Origin: Quercus robur | Lineage: Eukaryota > Streptophyta > Magnoliopsida > Fagales > Fagaceae | Reading direction: 5' to 3' | Length of the DNA stretch: 64,000 nucleotides | Assembly: GCF_932294415.1 (NCBI RefSeq) | Contig: NC_065545.1 | Coordinates: forward strand, 19,286,857-19,350,856 | In this document: piece after piece, positions 1 through 11,220 of the stretch | Layout of the letters: the number at the start of each line of letters is the position of its first letter | Numbering within the stretch: position 1 is the first letter of the stretch | Program-made: the position numbers and the translations under genes | The notes under the pieces: model-generated | The model's database searches: none | What the model was told of the DNA's origin: nothing | The model's input: only the letters and a program-made list of their open reading frames with translations

Positions 1-1343
1 AAAAAACAGGCTTTTTAAACCAATGCCAAACGCATACTAAAAATTTGTGCTCCTTTTATTAATTTTAAATATATATATATATATATATATTTATCACTTT
101 TGAAATGTTATAATAAGTTATTTTTTCTCTTAATTAAAACTCTTGCTTTCTATATTTTTATTTATTTAAATTATTTACATTTGATTGCCTTTTATAGATT
201 TTTAGTCATTAAAAGACATTGATAAAATAAAAAGAAATATTTATTTTATTTAATGAAGTGTAATAATAACATATTAATTATGATATAAATCATAAAAGAA
301 TTATGTAAAGAAAATCCATTAAAAAGAAAAGAAAAAAAAATTAAGGAGAGAGAGAGAGAGAGATTTATTATCAATCAAAGGGGTATATGAATTTTGGGTG
401 GAGGACAATTTCCCATCCTTAACCCTTAACTTCGTCCTTGGTTGGCTTAATGGTTCTGAAACGAGGTCTAGCTAGGATTGTTAAAAGACTCGTTCGAAAA
501 ACCATGTGCTCTACTCAAATTGACCTATCAAGATTTGAGTAGTTTTGATGATATATTGTGGTTGGCATTGGATTGAAGTCTCCAAAAATTGATCCTTTCA
601 ATTTGAGTGTTGATTTTCTTGTAGTGAAATATGATGCAACTGAACCAATTGGCAAAGATCTTAAAGGGCTTTCAAATTAGGTGGAGGTCTCTTGTTACCC
701 TTCGTTGTCCATCATTGTCGGTTTTTGATTGAATTTGACCACCACACATGAAAGACCAAACAATTGTGATCATGGTTGTTTGTGGTGAATTGTGATTTTT
801 GCTATTCTCCACTTACACACTGTTTGGCAAAAATTATTTTTGCCAACTTATTTTACTATTCAACTTATTTTTGCTACTATTTATGAGTTCTACTGTACTT
901 TTTGGTACTATTCATGGGTCTCACTGTTCAATTTTAGCTAACTTTTACCTTTATCTACAATACTTTAGCAAAAAATTTTCAATTTCAGCAAAATAAGCAG
1001 ATCCCAAACATACCATTAACCAGGTTGGTTTGAGATGCAACTTAAGACCTAAACCACCTTGACTTAAAGCTTTCAAGAGATTCCTCCCTATCATACAAGA
1101 CTATATACTATGCATCGGATGTATGTTTCCTCCCTATCGTATGGGGACCACCTCTATGTAAGAGGAAGGAAACATGCATTCAATATGATATATTTTATTG
1201 TTATAAAGGATGGGAGCCACATACACCTAAGGAATAATGAGATGATTTTAAAAGTTTGACCAACAAAAATAATTGAATTTTTGCTCAATAGTTTAAATAG
1301 ATAATATCATAATAGTATACCAAATTATCATTTAACTTGTACT
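1..1343. other. Intergenic, no gene seen
   Basis: This stretch is AT-rich and has no coding frame with recognisable protein content. It holds a (TA)n run near 67-90, a (GA)n run near 345-361 and one copy of a dispersed repeat (815-1014). Short inverted segments around 1110-1180 are too small to classify. Confidence 0.6.
815..1014. repeat. Dispersed repeat, copy 1
   Basis: The sequence opens with a TGTTTGG-like end and closes with CCCAAACA. It contains a block around 855-915 (CTATTTATGAG ... GGTACTATTCATGGG) that recurs at about 30565-30620. The recurrence and the TGTTTGG/CCAAACA ends suggest a short non-autonomous element, but I could not find a clear target-site duplication. The family is unassigned. 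Confidence 0.4.
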
Positions 1344-1353
1344 AATGTAATGA

Positions 1354-2923
1354 GGCCAAATTGGCCATTTACTACTTTTCGTGGAAATTATTAGTAACAT
1401 ACCACTGTTTACAAAATAAGTAGCAATATACAACTTTTTTGAAACTCAAGTTCATGAAACTCGAGTTTGTTATGTAAATCGAGTTTTAAACACTCGAGTT
1501 TCATAAAAAAATCTTGTGTTGATGTGGATTTTTTTATTGAAAAAATGCCACATGGAACTCAAGCTTGGTAAACTTGAGTTCCATGCAACACAATACTCAA
1601 TCTAATCAAGCTCGAGTTATCTGTAAATACAAAACTTGAGCGTAATGCTCTTCTTCTTTTTTTTCTTTTATGGTACTCGAGCTTACCACGCTTAAGTTCC
1701 TTGTAATATGGAACTCAAGTTTCGCAAGCTTGAGTTCCTTATACTTTTTTTTTTCAATAATCAACAAATAAACATAAATATAAAAATAAGTAATTTTTTT
1801 TCATTTGAATGCACAAACATATGTTTTTATTTATTTAAATGGAAGAATTATAAAATATATAAATTTTAATTTCAAAATATTAATTTTTAGGCCACTCATA
1901 CCCCTTGTTCATTCATTTTTAACACACTCATCAATTTCTAACTTCTTGGACGCGTTATGGTCAAATTGGTTAAAATATTGGGGGTTAGAATGAGAAATTA
2001 GAACAACATGTAAAAGAGTGTGTAACTCCCAATATTCTAACCAATTTGACCATAACGCTTCCGAGAAGTTAGAAATTGATGAGTGTGTTAAAAATGAATG
2101 AACAAGGGGTATGAGTGGCCTAAAAATTAATATTTTGAAATTAAAATTTCTATATTTTACAATACTTCTATTTAAATAAATAAAAACATATGTTCATGCG
2201 TTCAAATGAAAAAAATTACTTATTTTTATGTTTATGTTTATTTGTTGATAATTAGGAAAAAAAAAAGTATAAGGAACTCGAGATTGCCAAACTCGAGTTT
2301 CATATTACAAGGAACTTGAGCGTGGTAAGCTCGAGTACCATAGAAGGAAAAAAAAAGGGTATTACGCTCGAGTTTTGTATTTAGAGAGACCTCGAGCTTG
2401 ATGAGATCGAGTATTGTGTTGCATGGAACTTGAGTTTACCAAGCTTGAGTTCCATGTGCCATTTTTTCAATAAAAAAAATCCACGTCAGTACAATAATTT
2501 TTTTTATGAAAATCAAGAGTTTAAAACTCGATTTACATAATAAACTTAACTTTTATGAACTTTGAGTTAAAAAAAAAAAAAAAAAGTAATATATTACTTC
2601 CTCCGTTCCACTTTGTTTGTCCTGTTTGAAAAGTCAAACTTTTTAAGAGAACATTATTTATTATCTTGTCTACCTTTTAAAAATGTATAAGTTTCCAAAA
2701 CTACCCTTAAATAAATTTATCAAAAAATTGAATTATTAATAAAATAGGGGTATAATAGGAATATTAATAAATAAATTATTTTTATTTTTAGAAACAGGAC
2801 AATATTTTAAAACATCCTAAAATAAAATAGAAGACAAATAAAATGAGACGGAGGGAGTACTACTTCTTTTACCATCAGTGTTACGTTACTAATAATTTCC
2901 GCCGGTGAGTGACCGATTTGGCC
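1354..2923. mobile_element. Palindromic Mutator-like foldback element
   Basis: The element is almost entirely two inverted arms of about 0.55-0.65 kb meeting near position 2005. Both ends begin with GGCCAAAT read inwards. It is flanked by a perfect 10-bp direct repeat, AATGTAATGA, at 1344-1353 and 2924-2933, which is the length typical of Mutator-like (MULE) insertions. The arms contain many short palindromes built on CTCGAGTT/AACTCAAG motifs. There is no coding capacity, so it would need a transposase from elsewhere. The right arm is interrupted by a Stowaway element (2597-2857); the left arm lacks it and shows the empty site. Family assignment rests on TSD length and long inverted repeats and is an inference. 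Confidence 0.8.
2597..2857. mobile_element. Stowaway-type MITE (Tc1/mariner)
   Basis: The terminal inverted repeats are CTTCCTCCGTTCCA at the left and its near-complement (GAGACGGAGGGAG) at the right. It is flanked by TA on both sides (2595-2596 and 2858-2859), as expected of Tc1/mariner Stowaway MITEs. It is 261 bp long and AT-rich, with no coding frame. It sits inside the right arm of the palindromic MULE. Confidence 0.85.
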
Positions 2924-3229
2924 AATGTAATGATAAGTGATAACTATGGGACCAGTTCGAGGAAACTACTAAGGTACTACCTGTCTGCTTCTCTCGCTCT
3001 GTCTCTCTGTGCTAGTCCTAATTCATATCTCAAAAACCTGTCAAAAGGGCTGGCCTTATTAGACCAACCAATTAATAATTAAAGTTCACTCCTTTAAGCT
3101 TTAACTAACCAAATCAAATCAATCTCCTTTTCCCCATAGTCAAAACACCACAACTCCCTCCATCGTTTTTCGTTTATCTCAATAAAAAAAAAAAACACCA
3201 CAACTCCCAACTCAAACTCTCCACACTCA

Positions 3230-3247
3230 TCTCTCTCTCTCTCTCTC
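3230..3247 (+). promoter_or_regulatory. CT-repeat in 5' leader of the receptor kinase
   Basis: An uninterrupted CT run lies about 20 bp before the start codon at 3269. Pyrimidine-rich CT tracts are common in plant 5' leaders and core promoters. Whether it acts on transcription or translation here is inference. Confidence 0.4.
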
Positions 3248-3268
3248 CTAAAAACTCTCTCAAATCAA

Positions 3269-5155
3269 ATGGTCTTCCTCATTACCCTCTTCCTATTCTC
3301 ACTCCTACCCTCTCCAACCTTTTCCCAAAACGCCACCACCGTTTCATGCCCCCTAGACTTCAACGTTCTGTCCCAGTTAACTCAGAGCGCAACTCGCTCA
3401 GCACCCAACAGTGACACAAGCACCGAGTGCAACCACATCCGCAATGGCCTCCAATTCGTCCTCTCTAACTACCTCCAACGTACCAACTCGTTCCTCCCAC
3501 CACCCAACTCGTCCGAGTCATGCTGGGCCGCGTACCAGTCCCTCATCAGCTCGTCCCTCCCAAACTTCGATATCAGAAAATCCTGTGGCTTTAAAACCGA
3601 GTGGATCTCACAGGGTTGCATGAGCATCACCACCAAAGCTGAATTCGAAAAGTTGATCCCAAAACAAACCTTAAACGATGTTGTTTCGAGCTGTAACCAA
3701 AGTTTAGAGAACAACTCGCCTTGTGCTTCGTGTACAGCTACCTTATCCACTTTACAAGCCTCGTATCTTACCGGTCCTTCGGTTGGAAACGTGTCTGATT
3801 GTACTGCGTACCCAACGATTTATGCAGCGGCTTCTGCTAATATTTCTGGTCCCAGTGATAAAGGTACTGCTAAGTGCTTGTTTGGGTTGGAGTTCTCAGT
3901 GCCTTCAAAGTCTGGGAGTAAAAAAAATGTGGTGATTTTGGTGGTTTTACTAGTTTTTGGAGTTGGGTTTTGTGTGATTCTTGGTGGGGGTTGGTTATAT
4001 TTGAGGAAAAGGAAGAGAAGACAGAGTTATGTTGAGAGAGTTGAAACGAGTCTTGAATTTGGGTTGGATTCGATTAGTGGAAGTACCACTTTGGTGAGAT
4101 TCACATTCGATGACATCAGAGAGGCGACCAAGAATTTCGCCAGAGATAGTATTATAGGGAGAGGAGGGTATGGGAATGTGTACAAAGGTGTTTTGCCAGA
4201 TGGGTCAGAGGTTGCTTTGAAAAGGTTTAAGAATTGCTCGGCTGCAGGGGATGCGAATTTCACACATGAAGTTGAGGTTATAGCTAGTGTTAGGCATGTA
4301 AATCTTGTTGCTTTGAGAGGGTATTGTACTGCAACGACACCTTTTGAGGGTCACCAGAGGATAATTGTGTGTGATTTGATGAAGAATGGGAGTCTTTATG
4401 ACCATTTGTTTGGGGGTTTGGAGGATAGGAAGCTTAGTTGGCCTATTAGGCAAAAGATTGCATTAGGGACTGCAAGGGGTTTGGCTTATTTGCATTACGG
4501 TGCTCAACCTGGGATTATACATAGGGATATTAAAGCAAGCAATATACTTTTGGATGAGATGTTTGAGGCTAAGGTGGCTGATTTTGGTCTTGCAAAGTTT
4601 ACACCAGAGGGTATGACACATTTGAGCACAAGGGTTGCTGGGACAATGGGTTATGTTGCTCCTGAGTATGCTTTGTATGGACAATTGACTGAGAGGAGTG
4701 ATGTGTATAGTTTTGGTGTTGTGTTGCTTGAGCTTTTGAGTGGAAGGAAGGCCCTCTCGACAAACAGTGATGGCCAACCAATACTTGTTACCGATTGGGC
4801 GTGGTCCTCGGTGAGAAATGGGAGGACTTTGGATGTTATTGATAATGGGATGCCAGAATTGGGTGTGCCGGAGGTGTTAGAGAAGTATGTTTTGGTTGCC
4901 GTGTTGTGTTCTCATCCGCAGTTGTATGCTAGGCCTACAATGGATCAGGTTGTGAAAATGTTGGAGACTGATTTGTCAGTTCCTTCAATCCCTGCAAGGC
5001 CAATTCCTCTTGTGGCAGAGATGAATGATATTGAGAGATCTGCAAGCAGTAGCGGCTCGGGTCAGCTTTCTAGCCCAACTGGGTATCAGCCTTATACGTT
5101 AGAGAATGGCCGGCTCTCAGACCATAAGGAAGAAGGGATTAAGAGTTCAGAATAG
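3269..5155 (+). CDS. RKF3-like: SPARK-domain receptor-like kinase, RKF3 type
   Basis: This is a single-exon gene of 628 residues. It encodes a plasma-membrane receptor-like Ser/Thr kinase. Residues 1-20 form a signal peptide. Residues about 25-205 form a cysteine-rich ectodomain (Cys at 27, 54, 85, 106, 117, 142, 152, 155, 178, 203) of the SPARK type found in RKF3 and At1g11050-like kinases. A membrane segment spans about 220-245 and is followed by a basic stop-transfer stretch. The kinase domain begins near 290. The glycine loop GRGGYG is at 297-302, the catalytic lysine is K318 in VALK, HRD is at 418-420, DFG at 438-440 and APE at 464-466, so it should be active. The tail is Ser-rich. Its length and lack of introns fit the family. 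The start is supported by the immediate signal peptide. The ligand is unknown. The symbol is by resemblance only. Confidence 0.9.
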   Translation: MVFLITLFLFSLLPSPTFSQNATTVSCPLDFNVLSQLTQSATRSAPNSDTSTECNHIRNGLQFVLSNYLQRTNSFLPPPNSSESCWAAYQSLISSSLPNFDIRKSCGFKTEWISQGCMSITTKAEFEKLIPKQTLNDVVSSCNQSLENNSPCASCTATLSTLQASYLTGPSVGNVSDCTAYPTIYAAASANISGPSDKGTAKCLFGLEFSVPSKSGSKKNVVILVVLLVFGVGFCVILGGGWLYLRKRKRRQSYVERVETSLEFGLDSISGSTTLVRFTFDDIREATKNFARDSIIGRGGYGNVYKGVLPDGSEVALKRFKNCSAAGDANFTHEVEVIASVRHVNLVALRGYCTATTPFEGHQRIIVCDLMKNGSLYDHLFGGLEDRKLSWPIRQKIALGTARGLAYLHYGAQPGIIHRDIKASNILLDEMFEAKVADFGLAKFTPEGMTHLSTRVAGTMGYVAPEYALYGQLTERSDVYSFGVVLLELLSGRKALSTNSDGQPILVTDWAWSSVRNGRTLDVIDNGMPELGVPEVLEKYVLVAVLCSHPQLYARPTMDQVVKMLETDLSVPSIPARPIPLVAEMNDIERSASSSGSGQLSSPTGYQPYTLENGRLSDHKEEGIKSSE

Positions 5156-5818
5156 AAGGAACTGGAAACTGTTATAACCACCTTGATTTGTTTGTTTGTT
5201 TATATATTATGGTTCCTGAATTCGGAATCAAGTAAATCCATTGTAAAGAATACACATGTATACTTGTAGTTGATTCTTTTTAAATTTTTTTTGGAATAGA
5301 ACATGAGTACAACTGTGCTTGGAAAATTTGTTTGTTACTTATTTGATCCCCTGTTTCAGCTTGGAAGCTTGATGACTTGCAAATGCTAAGATGCTGATAT
5401 GGTATTTGTATCACACAATGCATATTTGGGATCACGGACCAGAGTGATAAACCATATTTTTTGTAGTAGTGTGTTCTTGTGCAATGCATCACCATAACAA
5501 AAGAAACCAAGTTTTACAAACTAGAACTTGTAACTATTTGGCAACACTTTTTGGCCTTTCTTACAATATAAGCTAATTTGGCTCCACTTCTTGCAATCTT
5601 TCCACTGACTAGCCTTTGTAATTGACTCCTGATTCGTTACAAGGATTACTATATGATAACAAGAATTAACCTATAAAACTATAGTACAAATTTGGGCTCA
5701 TTACAGAGAAGCACAGATACCCTTGCCTGATCCCTTTCAAAAAACCACCTGAAGTTGCTTCTTCTAATTACAAAGCCATGGGAACGTAGGTGCAATTATA
5801 TGATATATGATGACTGTC
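5156..5818. other. 3' flank of the receptor kinase, no gene
   Basis: The kinase 3' UTR probably occupies the first 100-250 bases; an AT-rich stretch with ATTGTAAAGAATACAC follows the stop. The remainder is ordinary AT-rich DNA ending at the 8-bp target duplication (5819-5826) of the next element. Confidence 0.5.
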
Positions 5819-5849
5819 CTCCCTACTATGGTTGTCAAAATCCCGATCT

Positions 5850-6625
5850 GGATCTTACGATTTTATTATCTTGTCTGTTCAAAACGATCCGGATCTTTTA
5901 GGGATCTTTGTGATCGTTTAGGATTGATAAAATCGTACAATTCTAACAATCCCAAACGATCCTAATTTCTTATAATTTTCTTTAACTTGACAAAAGGCTC
6001 AGTTGGACCCAAAATGAAAAATAACAACTTAATACCAAGTTTTGCTATTCTAAGTACCAATTGGACCTAAATGAAAAATACATACTAATAGAGTGTCACG
6101 TTTTGAGATTTTTGGCATTTTTAAATGATATTTACAAATGGATGTTGTGATGTATGATAATTACATCAAATGGATACGAATTTTTGGTTTTTTTATTTTT
6201 ATTTTATTTTTTATAAATGAATGTATAATTTATGTGATTATTTAATATATCAATGTGATTTTTTTCCCCTCAAATAAATAGGATCTTACGATCCACGGTC
6301 TGATTTTTTAAGGATCTTTGTGATCGTTCACGATTCGTAGGATCATACAATTCTAACGATCCTAAACGATCCTGGTTTCTTGTAATTTTCTTTAACCTGA
6401 CAAAATGTTCAGTTAGATCCAAATGAAAAATAACATCTCAATAGACCAAACTTTGCTATTCTAAGTATTAGTTGGACTCAAATGAAAAATACATACCAAT
6501 AGTGTCAAGTTTTGAGATTTTTGACATTTTTAAATGATGCTTACAAATGGATGTAGTGATGTATGGTAATTACATCAAATGGATGCAAATTTTTGGTTAT
6601 TTATTTATTTATTTATTTTATAAAT
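5850..6625. repeat. Tandem duplication of about 0.41 kb
   Basis: Unit A (5850-6280) and unit B (from 6281) align throughout. GGATCTTACGAT recurs at 5850 and 6281, GATCTTTGTGATCG at about 5903 and 6313, and a block with GATGTAGTGATGTATGG-like sequence near 6145 and 6555. Unit B is interrupted by a solo LTR and then a hAT. It resumes at 7434-7455 and 8701-8747, after which a third partial unit starts near 8748. Unit A therefore serves as an internal record of the uninterrupted sequence. Confidence 0.8.
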
Positions 6626-7428
6626 TGTAGGGACACGATTATTTAACGGCCCAATAATGATGTTGGGCTCGCACATGAAAGATCCCTCACAATATGATTT
6701 GTAGAGAGTGGGCTTGAAAGGCTTGTCTTTGATCACGGGGCGATGGTCCGGTCCTGTTTTTAGAGGAATTCATGAAGAAAAAAGGAGTTGGATTTGAACA
6801 TTTAGGCCCTATAGCATCACCTCTTGAGGGGTTGGACTCCTCGGACTTAGTCCTGAGGACGATTAAGGTCTTCCTCCGGTTATCCGACGGTGGGTTTTTC
6901 TTTTTTATGTGGTGTGCATACATTGTTAAGGGATTTTCACCCATGGAGTTTTTCTCCTGGAGGTAGAATGGGAGCCCCTGGTTTTTTTTGTCCCTTGTTC
7001 CCCCCTCCCTCCAGATTTACTTACTTTTTCTTTTATACTAGCCTGCGTTCGCTGTCCTTCGTCCACGTGTAGGGTCAACCTTTACAAGACTGATATTTGT
7101 CCCGTCAGTCTAATCCCAGAATTGTTGGGGATGGTTGATAAAGCTGAAGAATACGGCTCTGTTAGGTGCAGAGTCTTATCTGGGAAGGGTAGTAAGGGTA
7201 ACTTTCCCAAGATATTTTAGATCTCCTTACAGATTTGTTCCTATACCTCTTTTTTACCCCTCTTCTTAAGGGAGCTTTGGGTCTGCCGAGGACTAAACTG
7301 TCCTCGGCTGCATCTCGGGGCCATTTTTTGCCTTATATTTTTGAGCTTGGGCCATAACCTTTTTCGGCTTGGGCCTTTGGGCTTCCCATGAGCAAGTAGA
7401 CCTGGCCCATAAACTATTGGGCCCCACA
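6626..7428. mobile_element. Solo LTR of an LTR retrotransposon (fossil)
   Basis: The 803-bp block begins TGTAGGGACACG and ends GGGCCCCACA, giving the TG...CA ends of an LTR. It is flanked by a perfect 5-bp duplication, TAAAT, at 6621-6625 and 7429-7433. It is richer in GC than its surroundings. There is no internal coding region or second LTR, so it is a solo LTR left by recombination between the two LTRs. It lies inside the hAT-like element 5827-8824. Superfamily cannot be decided from the LTR alone. Confidence 0.85.
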
Positions 7429-7455
7429 TAAATGAATGTATAATTTATGTGATTG

Positions 7456-8692
7456 CAGGGCTGGCTCAATAGGTGATGCAATTGATGCAATCACCTAAGG
7501 CCCTCAAATAAAAGAAGGCCCCAATTGTAAAAGAAATTATATATATAATCTATTTACCTATATATTTTAATTAAAAAAATTTTAAGCACTTTCATTGGTC
7601 AATAAAATGCATTAAAAAGGTCTCATTGTATCTAAAATACAAAAGATTAAAAAAGAAAAAAACAAAAATAGTCAAATTTTAGCTGACAAATTTAAATTTT
7701 AGGAGACAAATTTATTAGCTCATTCTTAAAATATGCTAAAATCAAAATTAATACTAGACAAATTTATTAATAATATATCTTAATTGTCTTGAAATACGCT
7801 AAAATAGAGATTATAAATTAAAAAAAAAAAAAAAACTCTCACCTCTCTATCTCTCGGCCTCTCTATCTATCTTCTTACCTTTATTTTCTTCATCTTCATC
7901 TTGATTCTTGATCTTTTTTTCATAAACTCACTTAGTTAGCTTAAAATTTTTCTTTGTTGATTCCCTTCAATTCAGAGCTACCAGAGGTAATCTTCTTCTC
8001 CTCTCTGCCTTTCCGAAAATGAAGGTGATGACTCTTCTATTTATTTAACTTAAGTTATATATATTTTTAGTTTATTTCACTGCACAATTTGATGGGAGTC
8101 CCATCATGAGACACGTTTTTTGCTATGATAGAAACCCTTTTCTGCCCCTCTTAGATGGACCTTTTTCTGCTACGATAGGGCATGATTTTTACTTTAAAAC
8201 TTAGCCATAAGATGATAGAGTACAGGCTGGACGCTGGACATCTGCTGATCTGCACTGCTGCACAGGCGCACAGCAGCAAAGGCTGCACCGTGCGCAATTG
8301 CGCAATGAAGCCCATATACTCAACCATTTTTTTATTTTTAACATAGTTTCTCGCTTAATAATTTGATGTCTATCATATCAACTTATTTGTATTATAATGA
8401 CATTAAATTATTGAACCATATATTAAATTAATTTTTATTTGTGGAGATTTAGGCTTTAAAGTGGTCACAGCTTTAAAAAAATTCAATAATCAGGTTCTAT
8501 TGTTCTATACTTTAAAATTTATTTTTAGTTAAATTATCATTTTTAATTATAAATTTTGTTTTATTTATTTCTAAATATTTTCTCATTAAATAAAAAAAAT
8601 TCAATACATATATTATTTGATCAATATTTAAATATAAAAAAGTCCACTTAAAATTTTCGCCTAAGGTCCCCAAAGTTGTTGAGCCGGTCCTG
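7456..8692. mobile_element. Non-autonomous hAT element
   Basis: The termini are CAGGGCTGGCTCAA and, inverted, CAGGACCGGCTCAA. The flanking 8-mers are TGTGATTG (7448-7455) and TGTAATTA (8693-8700). Each differs by one base from TGTGATTA, which is what the undisturbed tandem copy near 6236-6243 reads, so the ancestral target site can be inferred. The interior is AT-rich with no transposase frame. A short GC-rich stretch near 8220-8310 stands out. The two differences in the TSD suggest a moderately old insertion. Confidence 0.8.
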
Positions 8693-8832
8693 TGTAATTA
8701 TTTAACATATCAATGTGTGTGTGTTTTTTTTTTTCTCAAATAATGTAGGATCTTAATATCTTATAATCCACGATTTCACTTATCTCTCATGATTCTATAT
8801 AAGATCCTGATTTTGACAATCTTGCTCCCTAC

Positions 8833-9879
8833 TACTGCATAGCTTTTCATATCAAGGTAAGACCATGCAATCCCCAGTTGTTTTGAGGCATAACCAGTAA
8901 CCATTTCCCAGTAATGCATTGGTGCACTACTGCCCTCCATTGAATTTCATGTTTCACAGAAGTAGGTATTAAAAATGAGGTTTGTTTCCTTTTATCAAGG
9001 ATTTAGGTAGCCCTGTTCTACGTTTGTGGCATGTGTCTGGCACACTTTTTCATTAGGGAGCTGCCATTGTAAGTTATTACTTATTAATAAATAATAACCA
9101 AGTGTGTGTAGCCCTCCATTCTGCAGTCTGCATACACTGGATAACTATGGGGAGGGAAAAACTCCTTGGAGATCATACAAAGGTGTTGGTTGAGAGAACC
9201 CAATGAGGAACTCATGGATTAAATGAGACTTAAAAATCATTTAGACTAATTCTTGGCAGTAAGCCGGTAATTAGTGTGCTGATATTTGTACAGGTTATTT
9301 GCTTGGCCCTCTTGGAAAAATGGAAAAAGTAGATGAATTTTGTTATTGAGTTTAAATCTGCCTCTTGTTTTACAGGATACATGGTTTTAGAAGAGGGCTG
9401 AAAGTGAAGTTCAAGGTTTAGTACACTTCGCACACTGGAGAAAGATTGGCTACAAGTCGTTAATCTATCTCTATCATTTGTAGAGATATGATACAAATCA
9501 TTTGCTCTATTGTTGTACGGCATGTTGCTCAGCTGTCACTTAGTATTGGGCTTCTTCCTGGACCAAGTTGGGCCTCACTTTTAAGCACCTAGCATGCAAA
9601 CTCAATCAGTCCCCATATTTCAACCTCTCCAATCAAAGTTAGGGTAAGGCTACCTACCAAAAAAATATAAAATATAAAAAATTCACCTATCTTAGTGATT
9701 CTATATTATATTTATTAGCTACTATATCGGAGCATCATACGACATTAATTAGATAAAAAACGACAATGACATCATCCATATAATTTATATCTAAATATTT
9801 ATATGATATCTAAAAGTTGAAACGTAACATTTATTATTACTATGCTCTTATTGAGTAAGATTAGCATAACATTTCGATT
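8833..9879. other. Intergenic, no gene seen
   Basis: Low-coding-potential DNA. Open frames on both strands here have no recognisable protein features. An AT-rich segment from about 9640 leads into the GGTCCA-type repeat. Nothing else was identified. Confidence 0.5.
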
Positions 9880-10290
9880 CATTTTGGTCCCTTTTCAATC
9901 CATTCTATCCATTTTGGTTTATTTTAGTCCATTTTAGTCCATATTGGTCAATTCAGTTCATTTCAGTATACTTCGGTCTATTTCGGTCCACTTCGGTCTT
10001 TTTCAGTCTATTCAGTCCTCTTCGGGCTTTTTCGGTCCACTTTGGTTTTTTGGTCCTCTTCGGTCTATTTTAGTACACTTCAGTCTATTTCAGTCCACTT
10101 TGTTATATTTGGTCCATTAGGTCCACTTCGGTCCACCAGCACCACTTTGGTCCATTTGGATATAATTCGTTTCATACCGCCTCTTCAGTCTATTTCAGTC
10201 CACTTTAGTCTATTTCGATCCACTTTAGTCCATTTAAGTTTACTTGGTCTATTTCAGTCCATTTGCTCCCTTGCTCAATTTAGTATTGGA
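9880..10290. repeat. Degenerate short tandem repeat (TTTCGGTCCA type)
   Basis: About 400 bp are built from a degenerate unit of roughly 10-11 bp: variants of TTTCAGTCCA, CTTCGGTCTA and TTTGGTCCA. The strand asymmetry (C+T and GGTC-rich) is constant along the array. A shorter array of the same motif lies at about 31663-31795 inside an inverted-repeat element, suggesting that the repeat travels with a mobile element. The frame open through it (10042-10344) is a by-product of the repeat. Confidence 0.75.
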
Positions 10291-10295
10291 TTAAG

Positions 10296-10600
10296 AATGG
10301 TTATTGAATATAGAGCACCATGGATCAATCAATCCCCTTGTTGAGAGTACTATGGCATTGACATTGTGGTCTATCTGGCATAGTAAAAACCAATTGATTT
10401 TTGAAGGTAAGACCCCAAATCCTCATGACACATTGATGACTTGTAATGCTTTGATTAACAGGTATAGTTCAGTTTTTTGTAAGGAAGAAGCAAGACATCA
10501 AAGAGTGTACTCAGCACAGCCAGTTGAACCTAAGAGAGTAAGAGATTGGCAGATCATCATCATAATTGCAGGACATAACCAAGGACATGACAGGATATGC
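10296..10600 (+). mobile_element. LINE RNase H-region fragment
   Basis: A frame starting near 10304 encodes a peptide with LWSIWHSKNQLIFEGKTPNP. This is typical of the region just before the RNase H domain in plant L1-type non-LTR elements and of the 'putative ribonuclease H' proteins derived from them. Only about 80 residues are recognisable. No reverse transcriptase or poly(A) tail accompanies them, so this is a truncated relic joined to the upstream short-repeat array. Confidence 0.55.
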
Positions 10601-11220
10601 TTATACTCGATTTCCCCATTCTTCTTTTTTAAGGGTAAAACTTATGTAGTTTCTTAAGTTCAATTCCCAATTAAATTCAACTACTTTTGGCCTTTGACAC
10701 ATGGTTATGTGATTTGATTGAATTTAATCGGAGATCCTAAGATATAACAAATTAAGGAATTATACCTAAATTTTATCATTCTTTTAAAATGGACTATCTA
10801 AAGATCAAATATTTCACGAATCTAAAAGTAATTATAGTATCACATCAATACCAGATTATATTGTGAAATTGTGCCCTCATTGGAGGCATTGGGCGGCTTT
10901 ATGCATTTTGGGGTCTAAGGCGAAGATTTTTTTAGGTATATTTATGTTTTGTTGATTTGTTTTGTTCTGTTGAGAGAGAGAAAGGGAGAGAGATTGAGCA
11001 TCTAGGTCATAGAGAATTTATCTTTATCTATTTTTTATATTTCGGGTATAATTTATTGACCTCCTTTCCTTCCCCCCCCCCCCCCCCTTATTTTTGGCCT
11101 CCTCCCCAAATTTATTTTGTTCTTAGAAGTTTGTTTTCCTTATTTTTTTGGCTAAATTTCTGGCCTCTTTTTATTATTATTTATTATTATAATTTGGGAT
11201 TTAATTTAGTCATCTATTTA
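10601..11220. other. Intergenic, no gene seen
   Basis: AT-rich sequence with a C15 homopolymer near 11075-11089. Part of it (about 10660-10770) resembles a segment near 47085-47145 (TTGAATTTAAT ... CCTAAGATATAA), hinting at a dispersed repeat. No coding content. Confidence 0.4.

Larger units (their letters stand above)
5827..8824. mobile_element. hAT-like element hosting two later insertions
   Basis: The ends are TATGGTTGTCAAAATC at the left and, inverted, CAAGATTGTCAAAATC at the right. The flanks carry an 8-bp duplication, CTCCCTAC, at 5819-5826 and 8825-8832 (the match can be read two bases longer). These are hAT features. The end regions are full of GATCNNACGATC-type palindromic motifs. 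Without the solo LTR (6626-7428) and second hAT (7456-8692) it would be about 0.95 kb. It contains a roughly 0.41-kb tandem duplication. No transposase frame is visible, so it is non-autonomous. A related element with similar ends lies at 12115-13019. Confidence 0.7.

Noticed and set aside
10042-10344. 100-residue frame rich in Ser, Val and His
   Set aside because: It is the translation of the degenerate GGTCCA-type tandem array.
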